A stretch of DNA of 45,601 bases from Hadesarchaea archaeon (GTDB taxonomy: Archaea > Hadarchaeota > Hadarchaeia > Hadarchaeales > WYZ-LMO6), in assembly GCA_029259185.1 (NCBI GenBank), contig JAPDJF010000030.1:1-45601 (forward strand), read 5' to 3'. The first letter of the stretch is position 1; each line of letters begins with the position of its first letter. The notes below the pieces were generated by a model. That model did not search any database and was not told the origin of the DNA. It saw only the letters and a program-made list of their open reading frames with translations. Below are positions 7,520-15,879 of this stretch, in pieces. Both the position numbers and the translations under genes were made by a program.

Positions 7520-7852
7520 TTAATTGAGTTTCTTGAGGACCTCCAATATCGTTTCCATCTCCTTGAGAAGTTGCATGACCCGCTCGTGATCCTTTTCCCT
7601 CTCAAGTTCGGATCTTACCTTATCGAGCTTTGCTTCTAAGACCTTCCCGAGTTCCGATTTCTTAGAGGTTTTTTCCGCGGGCTTCTCGGCCAACAGTTTT
7701 TCCCCACATATTGGACAGAAGATTTTGCCATCCTTTTCGAAAAGCGGTCCTTTACACTCAGCACAATGGATTGAAAGCATTTTCGCCCCAGAAAAGAGGG
7801 TTTCTACTGCCTTGGTCAGTTTCTCGTCTTTCATTCCCTCGTCCAAATTCAT
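7520..7852 (-). CDS. Zinc-ribbon protein of the Sjogren/scleroderma autoantigen 1 (p27) family
   Basis: The 110-residue protein has an N-terminal helix (KLTKAVETLFSGAKML), a four-cysteine zinc ribbon (HCAECKGPLF then FCPICG, about residues 29-50) and a C-terminal charged coiled coil (about 60-110). This matches the archaeal family with the autoantigen p27 domain, whose role is not known. The ATG at 7852 is chosen because a TATA-like TTAATTAAAG sits 15-25 bases upstream (7867-7877) and because longer forms would run into the divergent UPF0147 gene. It ends three bases after psmB, tail to tail. Confidence 0.75.
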   Translation of the reverse strand: MNLDEGMKDEKLTKAVETLFSGAKMLSIHCAECKGPLFEKDGKIFCPICGEKLLAEKPAEKTSKKSELGKVLEAKLDKVRSELEREKDHERVMQLLKEMETILEVLKKLN

Positions 7853-7879
7853 TTTTATCGGTTTTTCTTTAATTAATGC

Positions 7880-8155
7880 GTGGTGATGCACGTGTCCTCA
7901 GGTGCAGAGGCTAAGCTAAAACAGGCGGGGGAGATATTAGCGAGCATCGTGGGGGACACCTCGGTTCCTAGAAACATCAGGAGGGTAGCCAATGAAGCTA
8001 GAGAAACTCTGCTCGAGGAGAATAAGGAGCCATCGGTCAGAGCGGCGTTCGCTGCGAGCATGCTCGATGAGGTGAGCAACGATCCTAACATGCCTATGCA
8101 CACGAGGACCACGATATGGAATGTCCTGAGCATCCTGGAGACCATACGTGAGTAG
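7880..8155 (+). CDS. UPF0147 family protein
   Basis: The 91-residue helical protein carries the family signature GDTSVPRNIRR (about 26-36) and the second repeat SNDPNMPMHTRT (about 66-77), a pattern of the archaeal UPF0147 family with unknown function. The start is uncertain: GTG 7880, ATG 7886 and GTG 7892 are in frame. A TATA-like TTTTTATC at 7852-7860 would place transcription near 7882 and favour ATG 7886. It is divergent from the zinc-ribbon gene with under 30 bases between the starts, so the two promoters overlap. Confidence 0.8.
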   Translation: MVMHVSSGAEAKLKQAGEILASIVGDTSVPRNIRRVANEARETLLEENKEPSVRAAFAASMLDEVSNDPNMPMHTRTTIWNVLSILETIRE

Positions 8156-8199
8156 CGAACCCGAGTTCAGGCTTTCGGTAGGCTGGTAGGCTGGAATGT

Positions 8200-8811
8200 C
8201 TAGGGGTATCTCTCCTCCTCAGACCGTCTAGACGGAGGCCTGACAAAAATCCTGTACTTGTCCAATCCCTGAAGCTCTTTCATTATCCTCTCAACGATCA
8301 TCGTAGTGATATCTCCAAGTCCCTTCACCCTGTTCTTGAGATCCTCAAAACTTGAGAACGGTGCTCTCTCCCTCTCGTTTATGATGGTCCACATCAGCTT
8401 CTTCCCTATACCCGGGATCAGCTCCAGCTGATGAAAGCGTGTTGTTATTGGCCCGGCTGTGTTGAAGAACTCCAAGAACCTACCTGGAGACTCATTCACC
8501 AAACGCTGGATTACGGAGGAGAGTTCCGCTTTGGCCGCTGCCGTGAGCTCCTCGTATCCGATCCGCCGTTTGACACGATTCACTTTCGCCCTCTCTCCCC
8601 TTCCTATGAACACCTTCTCCTGGGGTTCGAACTTAACCCCCTTTTTAGGAACCACCTCCAAGAGGGTGAAGAAGGTATCACCTATTATTTGGGCTACGGG
8701 CTCGCGGAGGTGTATGGGCCTCGAATCGTTCGGATGACCCTGAGGCAGGAAATCCAGCACTATACCGTAATCTTCAAACTTCTTTTGAACCAAGTTCTGA
8801 CCCCATATCAA
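8200..8811 (-). CDS. DUF655 family helix-hairpin-helix protein
   Basis: The 203-residue protein begins with a small beta domain (YGIVLDFLPQG, then a VAQIIGDTFFTLLEVV strand pair) and ends with a tandem helix-hairpin-helix region (LELIPGIGKKLMWTI about 138-152, LKNRVKGLGDIT about 166-177), as in the archaeal DUF655 family of putative nucleic-acid-binding proteins. It follows rpoF by four bases and starts at TTG 8811. The order L21e-rpoF-DUF655 is a conserved archaeal block, linking it to transcription or rRNA work, but no direct function is known. Confidence 0.9.
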   Translation of the reverse strand: MIWGQNLVQKKFEDYGIVLDFLPQGHPNDSRPIHLREPVAQIIGDTFFTLLEVVPKKGVKFEPQEKVFIGRGERAKVNRVKRRIGYEELTAAAKAELSSVIQRLVNESPGRFLEFFNTAGPITTRFHQLELIPGIGKKLMWTIINERERAPFSSFEDLKNRVKGLGDITTMIVERIMKELQGLDKYRIFVRPPSRRSEEERYP

Positions 8812-8815
8812 GAAT

Positions 8816-9157
8816 TCATTCGCGGCGCTTGTTCAGGAGATCCAAGACTTTTTTTATCTCCTCATCCGAGAGTTTTCTCCTCTCCTTAGCCAGGATAAGC
8901 TCTACCTCCTCCTTGGTTTCGGGCATGAGATCCACCAACAGGACAGCTTGGTTCTCCCTCAGATCGACCGCCCCCATGAGTTCGCTCACGAGTTCCCTAG
9001 CTTCCTTTCCCTTGAGCTTAGAGAACTTCTGAGCGTAATCGTAAGCCAGCCTCTGCTCATACCCGAGTTCCTCCCTCTCCTTTTTCATCTTCTCCAGTAT
9101 CTCCAACACTTCTGCTAGAGTGACCGGCCTCTCAGAAACTGTTCCCCGCCCTATCAT
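8816..9157 (-). CDS. rpoF: RNA polymerase subunit F (Rpb4)
   Basis: The 113-residue protein is the archaeal Rpb4 homologue, which forms the stalk of RNA polymerase together with subunit E (Rpb7). It shows the HRDC-like helical fold: VTLAEVLEILEKM at the N-terminus, YEQRLAYDYAQKFSKL in the middle and VDLMPETKEEVELILAKE near the C-terminus. ATG 9157 overlaps the TGA of L21e by four bases, so translation is coupled. The rpoE partner is not in the window. Confidence 0.93.
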   Translation of the reverse strand: MIGRGTVSERPVTLAEVLEILEKMKKEREELGYEQRLAYDYAQKFSKLKGKEARELVSELMGAVDLRENQAVLLVDLMPETKEEVELILAKERRKLSDEEIKKVLDLLNKRRE

Positions 9158-9426
9158 CCAGCTACCCTCTTAAGATGCTCTGGAGTGATAATAACCTTTT
9201 TGATTTTCCCCCCATCTTTGAACTCGACCTCGTAGGCCCGTCCCACCCTTCCTCTAACCACCCCCACCCTCCCATGGTACCTCGGGTGAGGCCTCCCTCC
9301 TGGGACACTCGGCTCTATCAGGAGGACCACCTTTTCCCCCAACCCGAACTTCTGGACCACCTTACTCACTTGGAAAAGCCCCCTCCTCCTCGACCCCTTG
9401 GCCAACTTCTTACGCGCCTTGACCAT
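9154..9426 (-). CDS. rpl21e: Ribosomal protein L21e
   Basis: The 90-residue basic protein is L21e of the large ribosomal subunit. Recognisable parts are the N-terminal SRRRGLFQVSKVVQKF, the GEKVVLLIEPSVPGGRPHPRYHGR core and the SH3-like GRVGVVRGRVGRAYEVEFKDGGK, typical in both length and order. It is the first gene of the L21e-rpoF-DUF655 block. ATG 9426 fits; about 50 bases separate it from the srp54 stop, so read-through from srp54 is possible. Confidence 0.95.
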   Translation of the reverse strand: MVKARKKLAKGSRRRGLFQVSKVVQKFGLGEKVVLLIEPSVPGGRPHPRYHGRVGVVRGRVGRAYEVEFKDGGKIKKVIITPEHLKRVAG

Positions 9427-9477
9427 TCTCCTACTTTCCCCCCTCTCGATTAAGAGCTTTGCCCCCCCCAGAGAAAA

Positions 9478-10839
9478 TTATCTTAGACCCTTTCTTTCCA
9501 TCTCCCTCACAAATTTCGCGAGCGGTCCAACCCTTGGCAACCTGCGCTTGCTAAAACTCTTCACGAGCTTCTTCATCAGTTCGTACTGTTTCAGCAGCTC
9601 TCTCACCTCCACCTCACTCGTTCCCGAACCGAGTGCGATCCTCCTTATCCTAGAAGCGTTCAAGACTTCCGGATTTTCAAGTTCCTGAGGTGTCATCGAC
9701 TGCATTATCACTTTAAAGCGCTTCAATTTCTCCTCCCCGAGCTTCATCTGATCCTCAGGAATCGATACCCCTAACCCGGGGATGAGCTGGACGAGCTTCT
9801 TGAGGGGACCCATCTTGCCTACCATCTCAAGCTGCTCGTACACCATTTTCAGCGTCAACTTACCTTTGAAGACATCCTTGAGATCCTCCTTCTTCACTTC
9901 CTCGGACCTTACCACTTCCTCAACTCGCCTCAGCAGGGTTTCCAAGTCACCCATTCCAAGCAACCTAGCGACAAAGCGCGGAGGGGAGAAAAGCTCGATA
10001 TCGTCCATATGCTCACCCGTTCCTATGAACTTGATCGGTGCCCCCGTGGCGGCCACGGCCGAGAGGGCACCCCCACCCTTTGCCGTCCCGTCGAGCTTGG
10101 TCACCATTATTGAGCCAATGGGAGTGGCCCTCGTGAAAGCCGCCGCCTGATCCCTGACCTGTTGGCCTAGGGTCCCATCCACCACCAACATTATCTCGTC
10201 CGGTTTTATGGCCTCTGCTATCCTCTTCATCTCCACCATGAGATCCTCTTCCCTCTTGTGCCTTCCAGCGGAGTCCACTACTATGAGATCGTATCGCTTG
10301 AGCTTCATCTCCTCCACTCCCCTCTTGGCGAGTTCGACTGGATCCTTGGCCCCCGGATCTCCTATCACCTCGATACCCACTTTTTGACCCAGTTGGCTCA
10401 ACTGCTCATAGGCTCCCGCACGGAACGTATCCGCACACACGGCCCCGACCTTGAACCCTTTCTTTTTGAAGTAGTTTGCCAGCTTCGCCGCCGAAGTCGT
10501 CTTCCCACTCCCCTGAAGCCCGACCATCAGTAACACCGTGGATCTGTCTGGTTTGAGTTCCAAAGTGGCGGGCTTTCCAAGCAGCGAGGAGAGCTCCTCG
10601 TAAACCACCCTCAACACGTGCTCCCTCCTGGTTACACCGACCGGAAGTTTTTCCTTGAGCACGCGGTTTTGAATTCGTTTAGTGAGATCCGACACGAGTT
10701 GAACGTTCACGTCAGCTTGGAGGAGAGCCCGCTGGATGTCTCTCACGAGTTCCTTAACGATTCCCTCGTCCACATGAGGAGCCTTGGCTATCTTCTGAAG
10801 AGCTCCGTAGAGGGCCTTTCCCAGCTTTTCTAGAACCAT
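9478..10839 (-). CDS. srp54: Signal recognition particle GTPase
   Basis: The 453-residue protein is SRP54, which binds SRP RNA and signal sequences and delivers ribosomes to the membrane receptor FtsY. The N domain covers about residues 1-95; the G domain shows the P-loop GLQGSGKTTSAAKLA (about 108), VDSAGRHKREEDL (about 190) and TKLDGTAKGGGAL (about 245). The M domain follows from about 300 with helical, methionine-containing segments such as DQMKLGEEKLKRFKVIMQSM and the basic KSFSKRRLPRVG tail. Start is ATG 10839. The SRP RNA gene was looked for and not found here. Confidence 0.96.
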   Translation of the reverse strand: MVLEKLGKALYGALQKIAKAPHVDEGIVKELVRDIQRALLQADVNVQLVSDLTKRIQNRVLKEKLPVGVTRREHVLRVVYEELSSLLGKPATLELKPDRSTVLLMVGLQGSGKTTSAAKLANYFKKKGFKVGAVCADTFRAGAYEQLSQLGQKVGIEVIGDPGAKDPVELAKRGVEEMKLKRYDLIVVDSAGRHKREEDLMVEMKRIAEAIKPDEIMLVVDGTLGQQVRDQAAAFTRATPIGSIMVTKLDGTAKGGGALSAVAATGAPIKFIGTGEHMDDIELFSPPRFVARLLGMGDLETLLRRVEEVVRSEEVKKEDLKDVFKGKLTLKMVYEQLEMVGKMGPLKKLVQLIPGLGVSIPEDQMKLGEEKLKRFKVIMQSMTPQELENPEVLNASRIRRIALGSGTSEVEVRELLKQYELMKKLVKSFSKRRLPRVGPLAKFVREMERKGLR

Positions 10840-10977
10840 CCGATTCCTCTCCAGAGGTTTCCCTTGGAGACATTAAATCTGTATCGAAGTCATGCCCAAA
10901 ACTTTCAGAACTTTCTGACAAAGGTTCTGGTAAATATTCGTGGCTTAAGGATTTAGGGGGAACGCCAAGTTACTCTG

Positions 10978-11241
10978 ATGCTGGTCTCCAAAACCGTGAG
11001 GGCTGAACCGCACGGCCTCACGAGAAGCGAGCTGAGGGGACTGGAAGACCTCCAAGCGTGGGATCGCGCCCAAGAGGGACTACAAGAAGCTGAGGGAGCA
11101 GACTAGGCTATCCTCCTACTATAGGTCGCTCAGTTGGAAGGCAAAAGACGGGCGCAAATCCCCTATTCTCCTCGATAAGGACGCATTCAAGATCGTGGAG
11201 ATTGACAATAAATTTGCCCGGTTTTTCATCTCGATCCCTTA
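10978..11241 (+). pseudogene. tnpB (IS605 family) relic
   Basis: Reading from ATG 10978 gives MLVSKTVRAE, a classical TnpB beginning, then after about 42 residues a stop; the next frame continues with DYKKLREQTRLSSYYRSLSW, KDGRKSPILLDKDAFKIVEI and ARFFISIP up to a stop at 11241. This is the order of the N-terminal third of TnpB/IS1341 nucleases (wedge region), with at least one frameshift and no RuvC part. It fills the space between srp54 and tmk. No transposon ends were recognised beside it. Confidence 0.6.
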
Positions 11242-11251
11242 ACTAGTTCCT

Positions 11252-11839
11252 TCAAAGTATCTTCTCCACAAGTTTCCTTATCTGCTGATGCACGTCCCCC
11301 ACCGATCCCGTGCCATCGACCAGCTCAAGTCTTCCCTTCCTGACGAGTTCCAGATATTTCATCCGAACGGTGCGCTGGAGTTCGAGGTCGCTCTCGAATT
11401 TATCTAACTTCCTCCTCCCTCTTATCCTCCTAACACACATCTCAGGAGGCACATCTATGAGAATTGCGAAATCCGGGAGCGGTGCGAACACGTTTATTCC
11501 TTCTATCCACTCCATCGGCAACCCACGGGCTGACTGGTAAGCAAGTGACGAGTATACGCAACGCTCACTCACCACGATCTTCCCCTCGCGGAGTGATGGG
11601 ATGATGAGCGACTCCGCGTGTTCCAAACGATCTGCAGCGAAGAGAAGGGCTTCCACCCGAGCTCGAAGACCCGCTCTCCTGAGCGAGCGCTTGATGATGC
11701 GTCCCAAGGTGCCACGGGTTGGTTCTGCTGTCCGTAAGACCTCGTATCCTTCAGAACGGAGCCACCTAACCAAGAGTTTGACTTGGGTGGTTTTACCGCA
11801 CCCATCGAGACCCTCAACGCAGATGAACTTTCCACCCAT
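11252..11839 (-). CDS. tmk: Thymidylate kinase
   Basis: The 195-residue enzyme phosphorylates dTMP to dTDP with ATP. It shows the P-loop VEGLDGCGKTTQ (about residues 8-19), the substrate motif SERCVYSSLAYQ with the DR-like ERC (about 91-102), a lid region rich in Arg (RRIRGRRKLDKFE) and the C-terminal EKIL. Length is typical. ATG 11839 lies directly after the stop of the site-2 protease gene on the same strand, so the two are probably one transcript. Confidence 0.94.
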   Translation of the reverse strand: MGGKFICVEGLDGCGKTTQVKLLVRWLRSEGYEVLRTAEPTRGTLGRIIKRSLRRAGLRARVEALLFAADRLEHAESLIIPSLREGKIVVSERCVYSSLAYQSARGLPMEWIEGINVFAPLPDFAILIDVPPEMCVRRIRGRRKLDKFESDLELQRTVRMKYLELVRKGRLELVDGTGSVGDVHQQIRKLVEKIL

Positions 11840-12991
11840 TCATCCACCCCAAGGAATAGGAAAACACAAGAGGAAAACCGCAAACGTTAAAAACGCTAGA
11901 TGCTTGTGGAAAGGGGAAAGCTCAGAGATATCATCTAACACCCCCCCATGCGGTTGGTTAAAGATCAAAATTATGAGAAGACCCCATAGCCAAAACGGAT
12001 ACCCTGGAAATATGAATCCCGAAAAAAGTAAGAGAAAACCGACTGCCCTCGTGATCATGTAGTGACTCTCCCTGCTCAGTAGCCCCCTAGCCACGTGGCC
12101 CCCATCCAGCTGACCCGCGGGGAAGAGGTTCAAAGAAGTTATGACCATCATCACCGAACCTGAAAAAACCAGGGGACTCTGCTCAAGCCCAGATGGAATC
12201 CTGCCGTAGAACAACAACTGAAGCACCATCAACATCGGGCACGTGAAAATGAGGGGCTCACCCCCGGGCTCGGAAAACATCAATCCTATGGAAGTGAGTA
12301 AGACCGCCACCAAGAACCCCAAGAGCGGACCACTCGCGCCTATCTCCACGAGGGCATTCCGGTTTGGGATCGGACCCTTGAGCCTTATCAAGGCCCCCAA
12401 CGTTCCAAGAAAAGTAGGCGCGGGAATGAAGTATGGTAAAGAGGCCTCCACCCTGTTCCTGCTAGCCGCTAACTTGTGGCCCATCTCATGGGCCCCAAGC
12501 ATTGCCAGAAGACTGGATGAAAAAAGCGCAGCATAGGGCACGCTCCGCTCGAAGATCAAGAAATAGCTGAAGCCGAAGGTCGTAATCACCGTAGTGAGTA
12601 GAAGCAAGATGTTCAAGTGAGGTTTGTCCCTCGCCGACCTAGGCGATCTGAACACCTGTAGTTTGAGACAGTCCCCCCTTTTCCTCAGGACGCCAACGAA
12701 ACCGTTCTTCTGGAGTTTCGAAAGCACCCTTGAGAACGAACGTCCTGGATTCTCAGCCTCCACCTCGAACTCCGCACGGTCTTCGTACGCTATGAGATCA
12801 ACCACCGAAAATTCGTTTTCCACCACCGACCCCACACGTGCCCACGAGGAGGGGAGTCCTCTATCCACGACCGCCATATCCCCTCCACACCTCGGACAGC
12901 TCTCCACGAGCAGTTCTCCCAAACCCAGCGTGGACATACAGTACTCCGTATGCTTGCATGCCAAACACTGGAGCTTGGCTATCGGGCCCAA
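11840..12991 (-). CDS. Site-2 protease family zinc metalloprotease with N-terminal zinc ribbon
   Basis: The 383-residue membrane protein belongs to peptidase family M50. The catalytic HEMGH is at residues 168-172 inside a membrane helix, and the second metal motif FPAGQLDGGH lies near residue 300. About six to seven membrane helices are visible from residue 127 on. Ahead of the protease is a cytosolic part with a zinc ribbon (Cys9-x2-Cys12 and Cys32-x2-Cys35) and a mixed domain up to about 115, which could sense or bind a partner. M50 proteases cut membrane-bound regulators; the substrate here is unknown. Start is TTG 12991, supported by a GAGGTGG site just upstream. Confidence 0.85.
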   Translation of the reverse strand: MGPIAKLQCLACKHTEYCMSTLGLGELLVESCPRCGGDMAVVDRGLPSSWARVGSVVENEFSVVDLIAYEDRAEFEVEAENPGRSFSRVLSKLQKNGFVGVLRKRGDCLKLQVFRSPRSARDKPHLNILLLLTTVITTFGFSYFLIFERSVPYAALFSSSLLAMLGAHEMGHKLAASRNRVEASLPYFIPAPTFLGTLGALIRLKGPIPNRNALVEIGASGPLLGFLVAVLLTSIGLMFSEPGGEPLIFTCPMLMVLQLLFYGRIPSGLEQSPLVFSGSVMMVITSLNLFPAGQLDGGHVARGLLSRESHYMITRAVGFLLLFSGFIFPGYPFWLWGLLIILIFNQPHGGVLDDISELSPFHKHLAFLTFAVFLLCFPIPWGG

Positions 12992-13054
12992 CCCACCACC
13001 TCAACGGTGGAGATTTGAACTTACCACTTAATAAGTAAGATGGCGGAAAACCCC

Positions 13055-13074
13055 ACCGAGTATCCTAACTCGGT
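13055..13074. promoter_or_regulatory. Inverted repeat upstream of thrS
   Basis: ACCGAGT (13055-13061) and ACTCGGT (13068-13074) form a perfect 7-bp hairpin with a 6-base loop, 70 bases before the thrS start and 64 bases from the start of the divergent protease gene. It could be an operator, a terminator-like hairpin or chance. A TATA-like GAATTAATAC follows at about 13104-13113. Confidence 0.35.
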
Positions 13075-13143
13075 AGAAGATAAGACATGAAACCCAACAG
13101 TAAGAATTAATACTTCAAGCACACAACTCCTGCCGGTGTCCGA

Positions 13144-14994
13144 GTGCGCCTGTTACTGATCCATGCTGATTACCTCGAGTTCGAAGCCATCCAGCCGACC
13201 CCCGCGGCAGAGGAGGTGGGGGAGGACAGAAAGTCCGGGAGGATAGAAGAGGCTCTAGTCGCATTCACCGCGGTAGAGGAGGACGATGAAAGGGATCAAG
13301 CGAACGTGGTTTCAAAGGCTCTCAAGGAAATTCTAGATTATTGTGAACGGGTTCGAGTGAGAAAGGTCGCTGTGTATCCCTATGCCCACTTGAGTCCCAA
13401 CCTTTCATCCCCCACCGCAGCAATAAAGATCTTGAAGGACCTGAGGGAAAGGTTATCGAAAGAAGGTCTTGAGGTTCTCCACGTCCCCTTCGGATGGTAT
13501 AAATCTTTCACCCTGAGATGCAAAGGACATCCGCTCAGTGAACTCTCTAGAACTATAACAGCAGAACCTGAGATCACCCGGGTTGAGGAAGAAAAGCCGA
13601 GTGAATTCATCGTGATCAACCCCGAAGGGGAGGAGGAGAAGCTCGATCTCAGGGATTTAGACTCATGTGAAGCCATTAGGAGTGACCCACTCATGAAGCA
13701 ATTCATCCTCAGCGAGGAACTCAAACATAAGCCCCGTGCGGAGCCTGCCCACATAAAGCTCATGCGCAGGCTGGAACTCGTGGATTATGAGCCATCGAGT
13801 GACATCGGACATTTCCGGTTTTACCCGAAAGGTGCCATGATGAAATCCCTGCTCGAGGATTTCGCACTCCAACTGGCGAGGGAGATCGGTGCTATAATCA
13901 TCGAAACCCCCCTCCTCTACCGGGTGGACGAACCCGACATACGTGAGCAGGCCTCCAAATTCCTCGCCAAAGACTACCGAGTGAAAATTCCTGGCCGAAC
14001 CCTTCTGCTCAGGTTCGCGGGAGACTTCGGGCTGTTTCGAATGATGAAGGAGACACACGTTAGTTACAAACAGATGCCGATCAGGGTCTTCGAACTTTCA
14101 CCATCGTTCAGATTAGAGCAGAGCGGTGAGTGTGTGGGACTGAAAAGATTACGTGCATTCACTATGCCTGATCTCCACTGCTTTTGTTTGGATCTCAGTC
14201 AAGGACTGGAGGAATACGATCGTCTCTTCCATTTGTTCCTCAGACCCTTCGAGCTGATGGGTATTCCATACGTTATAGTGTTCAGAGTAGTGAAGGAATT
14301 CTACGATAAACACCGAGATTTCATTGGGGGGCTACTAAGGAAGGTTCGAAAGCCAGCTCTCGTGGAACTCCTCCCCGAAAGGAAGCATTACTGGGTGATG
14401 AAACACGAACTTCAAATCCTAGACTCCACCGGGGGGAACTCCCAACTCGCAACCGTACAGCTCGATCTCGAAGACTCCGAGCGATACGGGATATCCTACG
14501 TGGACGAGAACGGAAAAAAGAGGGGATGCATCATCTTGCACTCGTCCATGGGATCCATTGAGAGGTGGATGTACGCGTTGCTAGAAAACGCGGAGAAGCT
14601 CAAGAAAGCCGGAAGGTCCCCCTCCCTCCCCTTGTGGCTCTCTCCTACCCAAGTGAGGCTGATACCCGTAAGTGATCGTCACCTGAAGCTCTGCATACAA
14701 CACTCGGAAGAGCTGGAGAGATATGGAGTACGCGTTGACATCGATGACAGGAACGAGACGGTGGCGAAGAGGATAAGGTATGCGGAGCGTGAGTGGATTC
14801 CGTACGTGGTTGTGGTAGGGGATGAGGAGGAGAAGAGCCGCAGGTTGCCGGTCAGGGTGAGGGAACTCGGAAAACTCGTCTCGCTTGAGATAGGCGAACT
14901 CGGGGAGGAAATCAGGAAGAAGTGCGAAGGCACGCCGCGCGCGCCCTTACCTCTTCCAAAGTTATTATCTATGCGTCCGATATTTGTGGGATAA
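13144..14994 (+). CDS. thrS: Threonyl-tRNA synthetase, archaeal type
   Basis: The 616-residue enzyme charges tRNA-Thr. Residues 1-145 form the archaeal editing domain (D-aminoacyl-tRNA deacylase-like; LLIHADYLEFEA at the start, VAVYPYAHLSPNLS about 76-89) that removes serine. The class II catalytic core follows (motif 1 around IGHFRFYPKGAMMKSLLEDF, motif 2 around FELSPSFRLEQSGECVGLKR, motif 3 around HSSMGSIERWMYALLEN). The anticodon-binding domain occupies about 495-605. Start is GTG 13144; no better start precedes it. It is transcribed alone, divergent from the site-2 protease gene, tail to tail with porB. Confidence 0.95.
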   Translation: MRLLLIHADYLEFEAIQPTPAAEEVGEDRKSGRIEEALVAFTAVEEDDERDQANVVSKALKEILDYCERVRVRKVAVYPYAHLSPNLSSPTAAIKILKDLRERLSKEGLEVLHVPFGWYKSFTLRCKGHPLSELSRTITAEPEITRVEEEKPSEFIVINPEGEEEKLDLRDLDSCEAIRSDPLMKQFILSEELKHKPRAEPAHIKLMRRLELVDYEPSSDIGHFRFYPKGAMMKSLLEDFALQLAREIGAIIIETPLLYRVDEPDIREQASKFLAKDYRVKIPGRTLLLRFAGDFGLFRMMKETHVSYKQMPIRVFELSPSFRLEQSGECVGLKRLRAFTMPDLHCFCLDLSQGLEEYDRLFHLFLRPFELMGIPYVIVFRVVKEFYDKHRDFIGGLLRKVRKPALVELLPERKHYWVMKHELQILDSTGGNSQLATVQLDLEDSERYGISYVDENGKKRGCIILHSSMGSIERWMYALLENAEKLKKAGRSPSLPLWLSPTQVRLIPVSDRHLKLCIQHSEELERYGVRVDIDDRNETVAKRIRYAEREWIPYVVVVGDEEEKSRRLPVRVRELGKLVSLEIGELGEEIRKKCEGTPRAPLPLPKLLSMRPIFVG

Positions 14995-14997
14995 TGA

Positions 14998-15879
14998 TTA
15001 GTACCACCCGATACCCAGTTTCCTGCAGTTGGAGTCTACCTCCCTCTGGATCTCATCTATCTCCGTCTCCGAGAGATGAGCGAACCTACCTTGAAGCTTT
15101 AGATACTCCCTCACGGGCCTGCGTTTCTCAGGCTTAAAAGTCACCCTAATCTTTCCCCCCTCCATCTCGTAGAGGATCCACGCCCCCGTATCCACCGCAA
15201 GCCTCGCTAGCTTGATCGTGAGTTTTGGATCGTACCTCCACCCGGTCGGACAAGGGCAATGCACATGAATGTAACATGGGCCATTTATCTCCATCGCCTT
15301 TTTGACCTTCTCCACGTAGTCCCAAGGGTAGCCCACCGATGCGGTCGCCACATACGGAACGTGGTGGGCAGCAACTATTGCGGGCATATCTTTCTTGCTC
15401 CTGTCCTCCCCCCGTTTCACCCTACCTACTGGGGTCGTGGTCGTCCAAGCTGTAAAGGGTGTGGTTCCGCTTCGCTGGATACCGGTGTTCATGTACGCCT
15501 CGTTATCGAGACATATGTAGAGGAAGTTATGGCCGCGCTCAAGTGCTCCCGAGAGCGCTTGCAAGCCTATATCCGCCGTGCCACCATCGCCGGCGAAGGC
15601 CACCGGCTTTATGTCCTTCCCCAAAACTTTCAGGGCGACCTCGATTCCCGATGCGATAGCGGCCGCGTTCTCGAAGGCGCCATGGATCCAGGGAACTTTC
15701 CAAGCGGTTTGAGGATATGGGGTGCTCACTACTTCCATACAGCCCGTAGCCTCGGCCACGATTACGTTCTTCCCGGTCGCCTTAAGTGCTAGACGGATGG
15801 CGAGAGCCTCTGCACAACCAGCACAAGCCCTGTGACCCTGTGCGAAAAACTCTTCCTCCTTGAGCTCAAGCCCTCCCAT
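14998..15879 (-). CDS. porB: Pyruvate:ferredoxin oxidoreductase, beta subunit
   Basis: The 293-residue beta subunit binds thiamine diphosphate. It begins with the cluster-binding [17 protein letters not shown], has the ThDP/Mg motif [37 protein letters not shown] shortened here to its order GDGG...DNEAYMN, and the later cysteine in [10 protein letters not shown]. Length and motifs fit PorB of four-subunit archaeal enzymes that turn pyruvate, CoA and ferredoxin into acetyl-CoA, CO2 and reduced ferredoxin. Start ATG 15879 follows the porA stop without a gap. It is the last gene of porC-D-A-B. Confidence 0.92.
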   Translation of the reverse strand: MGGLELKEEEFFAQGHRACAGCAEALAIRLALKATGKNVIVAEATGCMEVVSTPYPQTAWKVPWIHGAFENAAAIASGIEVALKVLGKDIKPVAFAGDGGTADIGLQALSGALERGHNFLYICLDNEAYMNTGIQRSGTTPFTAWTTTTPVGRVKRGEDRSKKDMPAIVAAHHVPYVATASVGYPWDYVEKVKKAMEINGPCYIHVHCPCPTGWRYDPKLTIKLARLAVDTGAWILYEMEGGKIRVTFKPEKRRPVREYLKLQGRFAHLSETEIDEIQREVDSNCRKLGIGWY

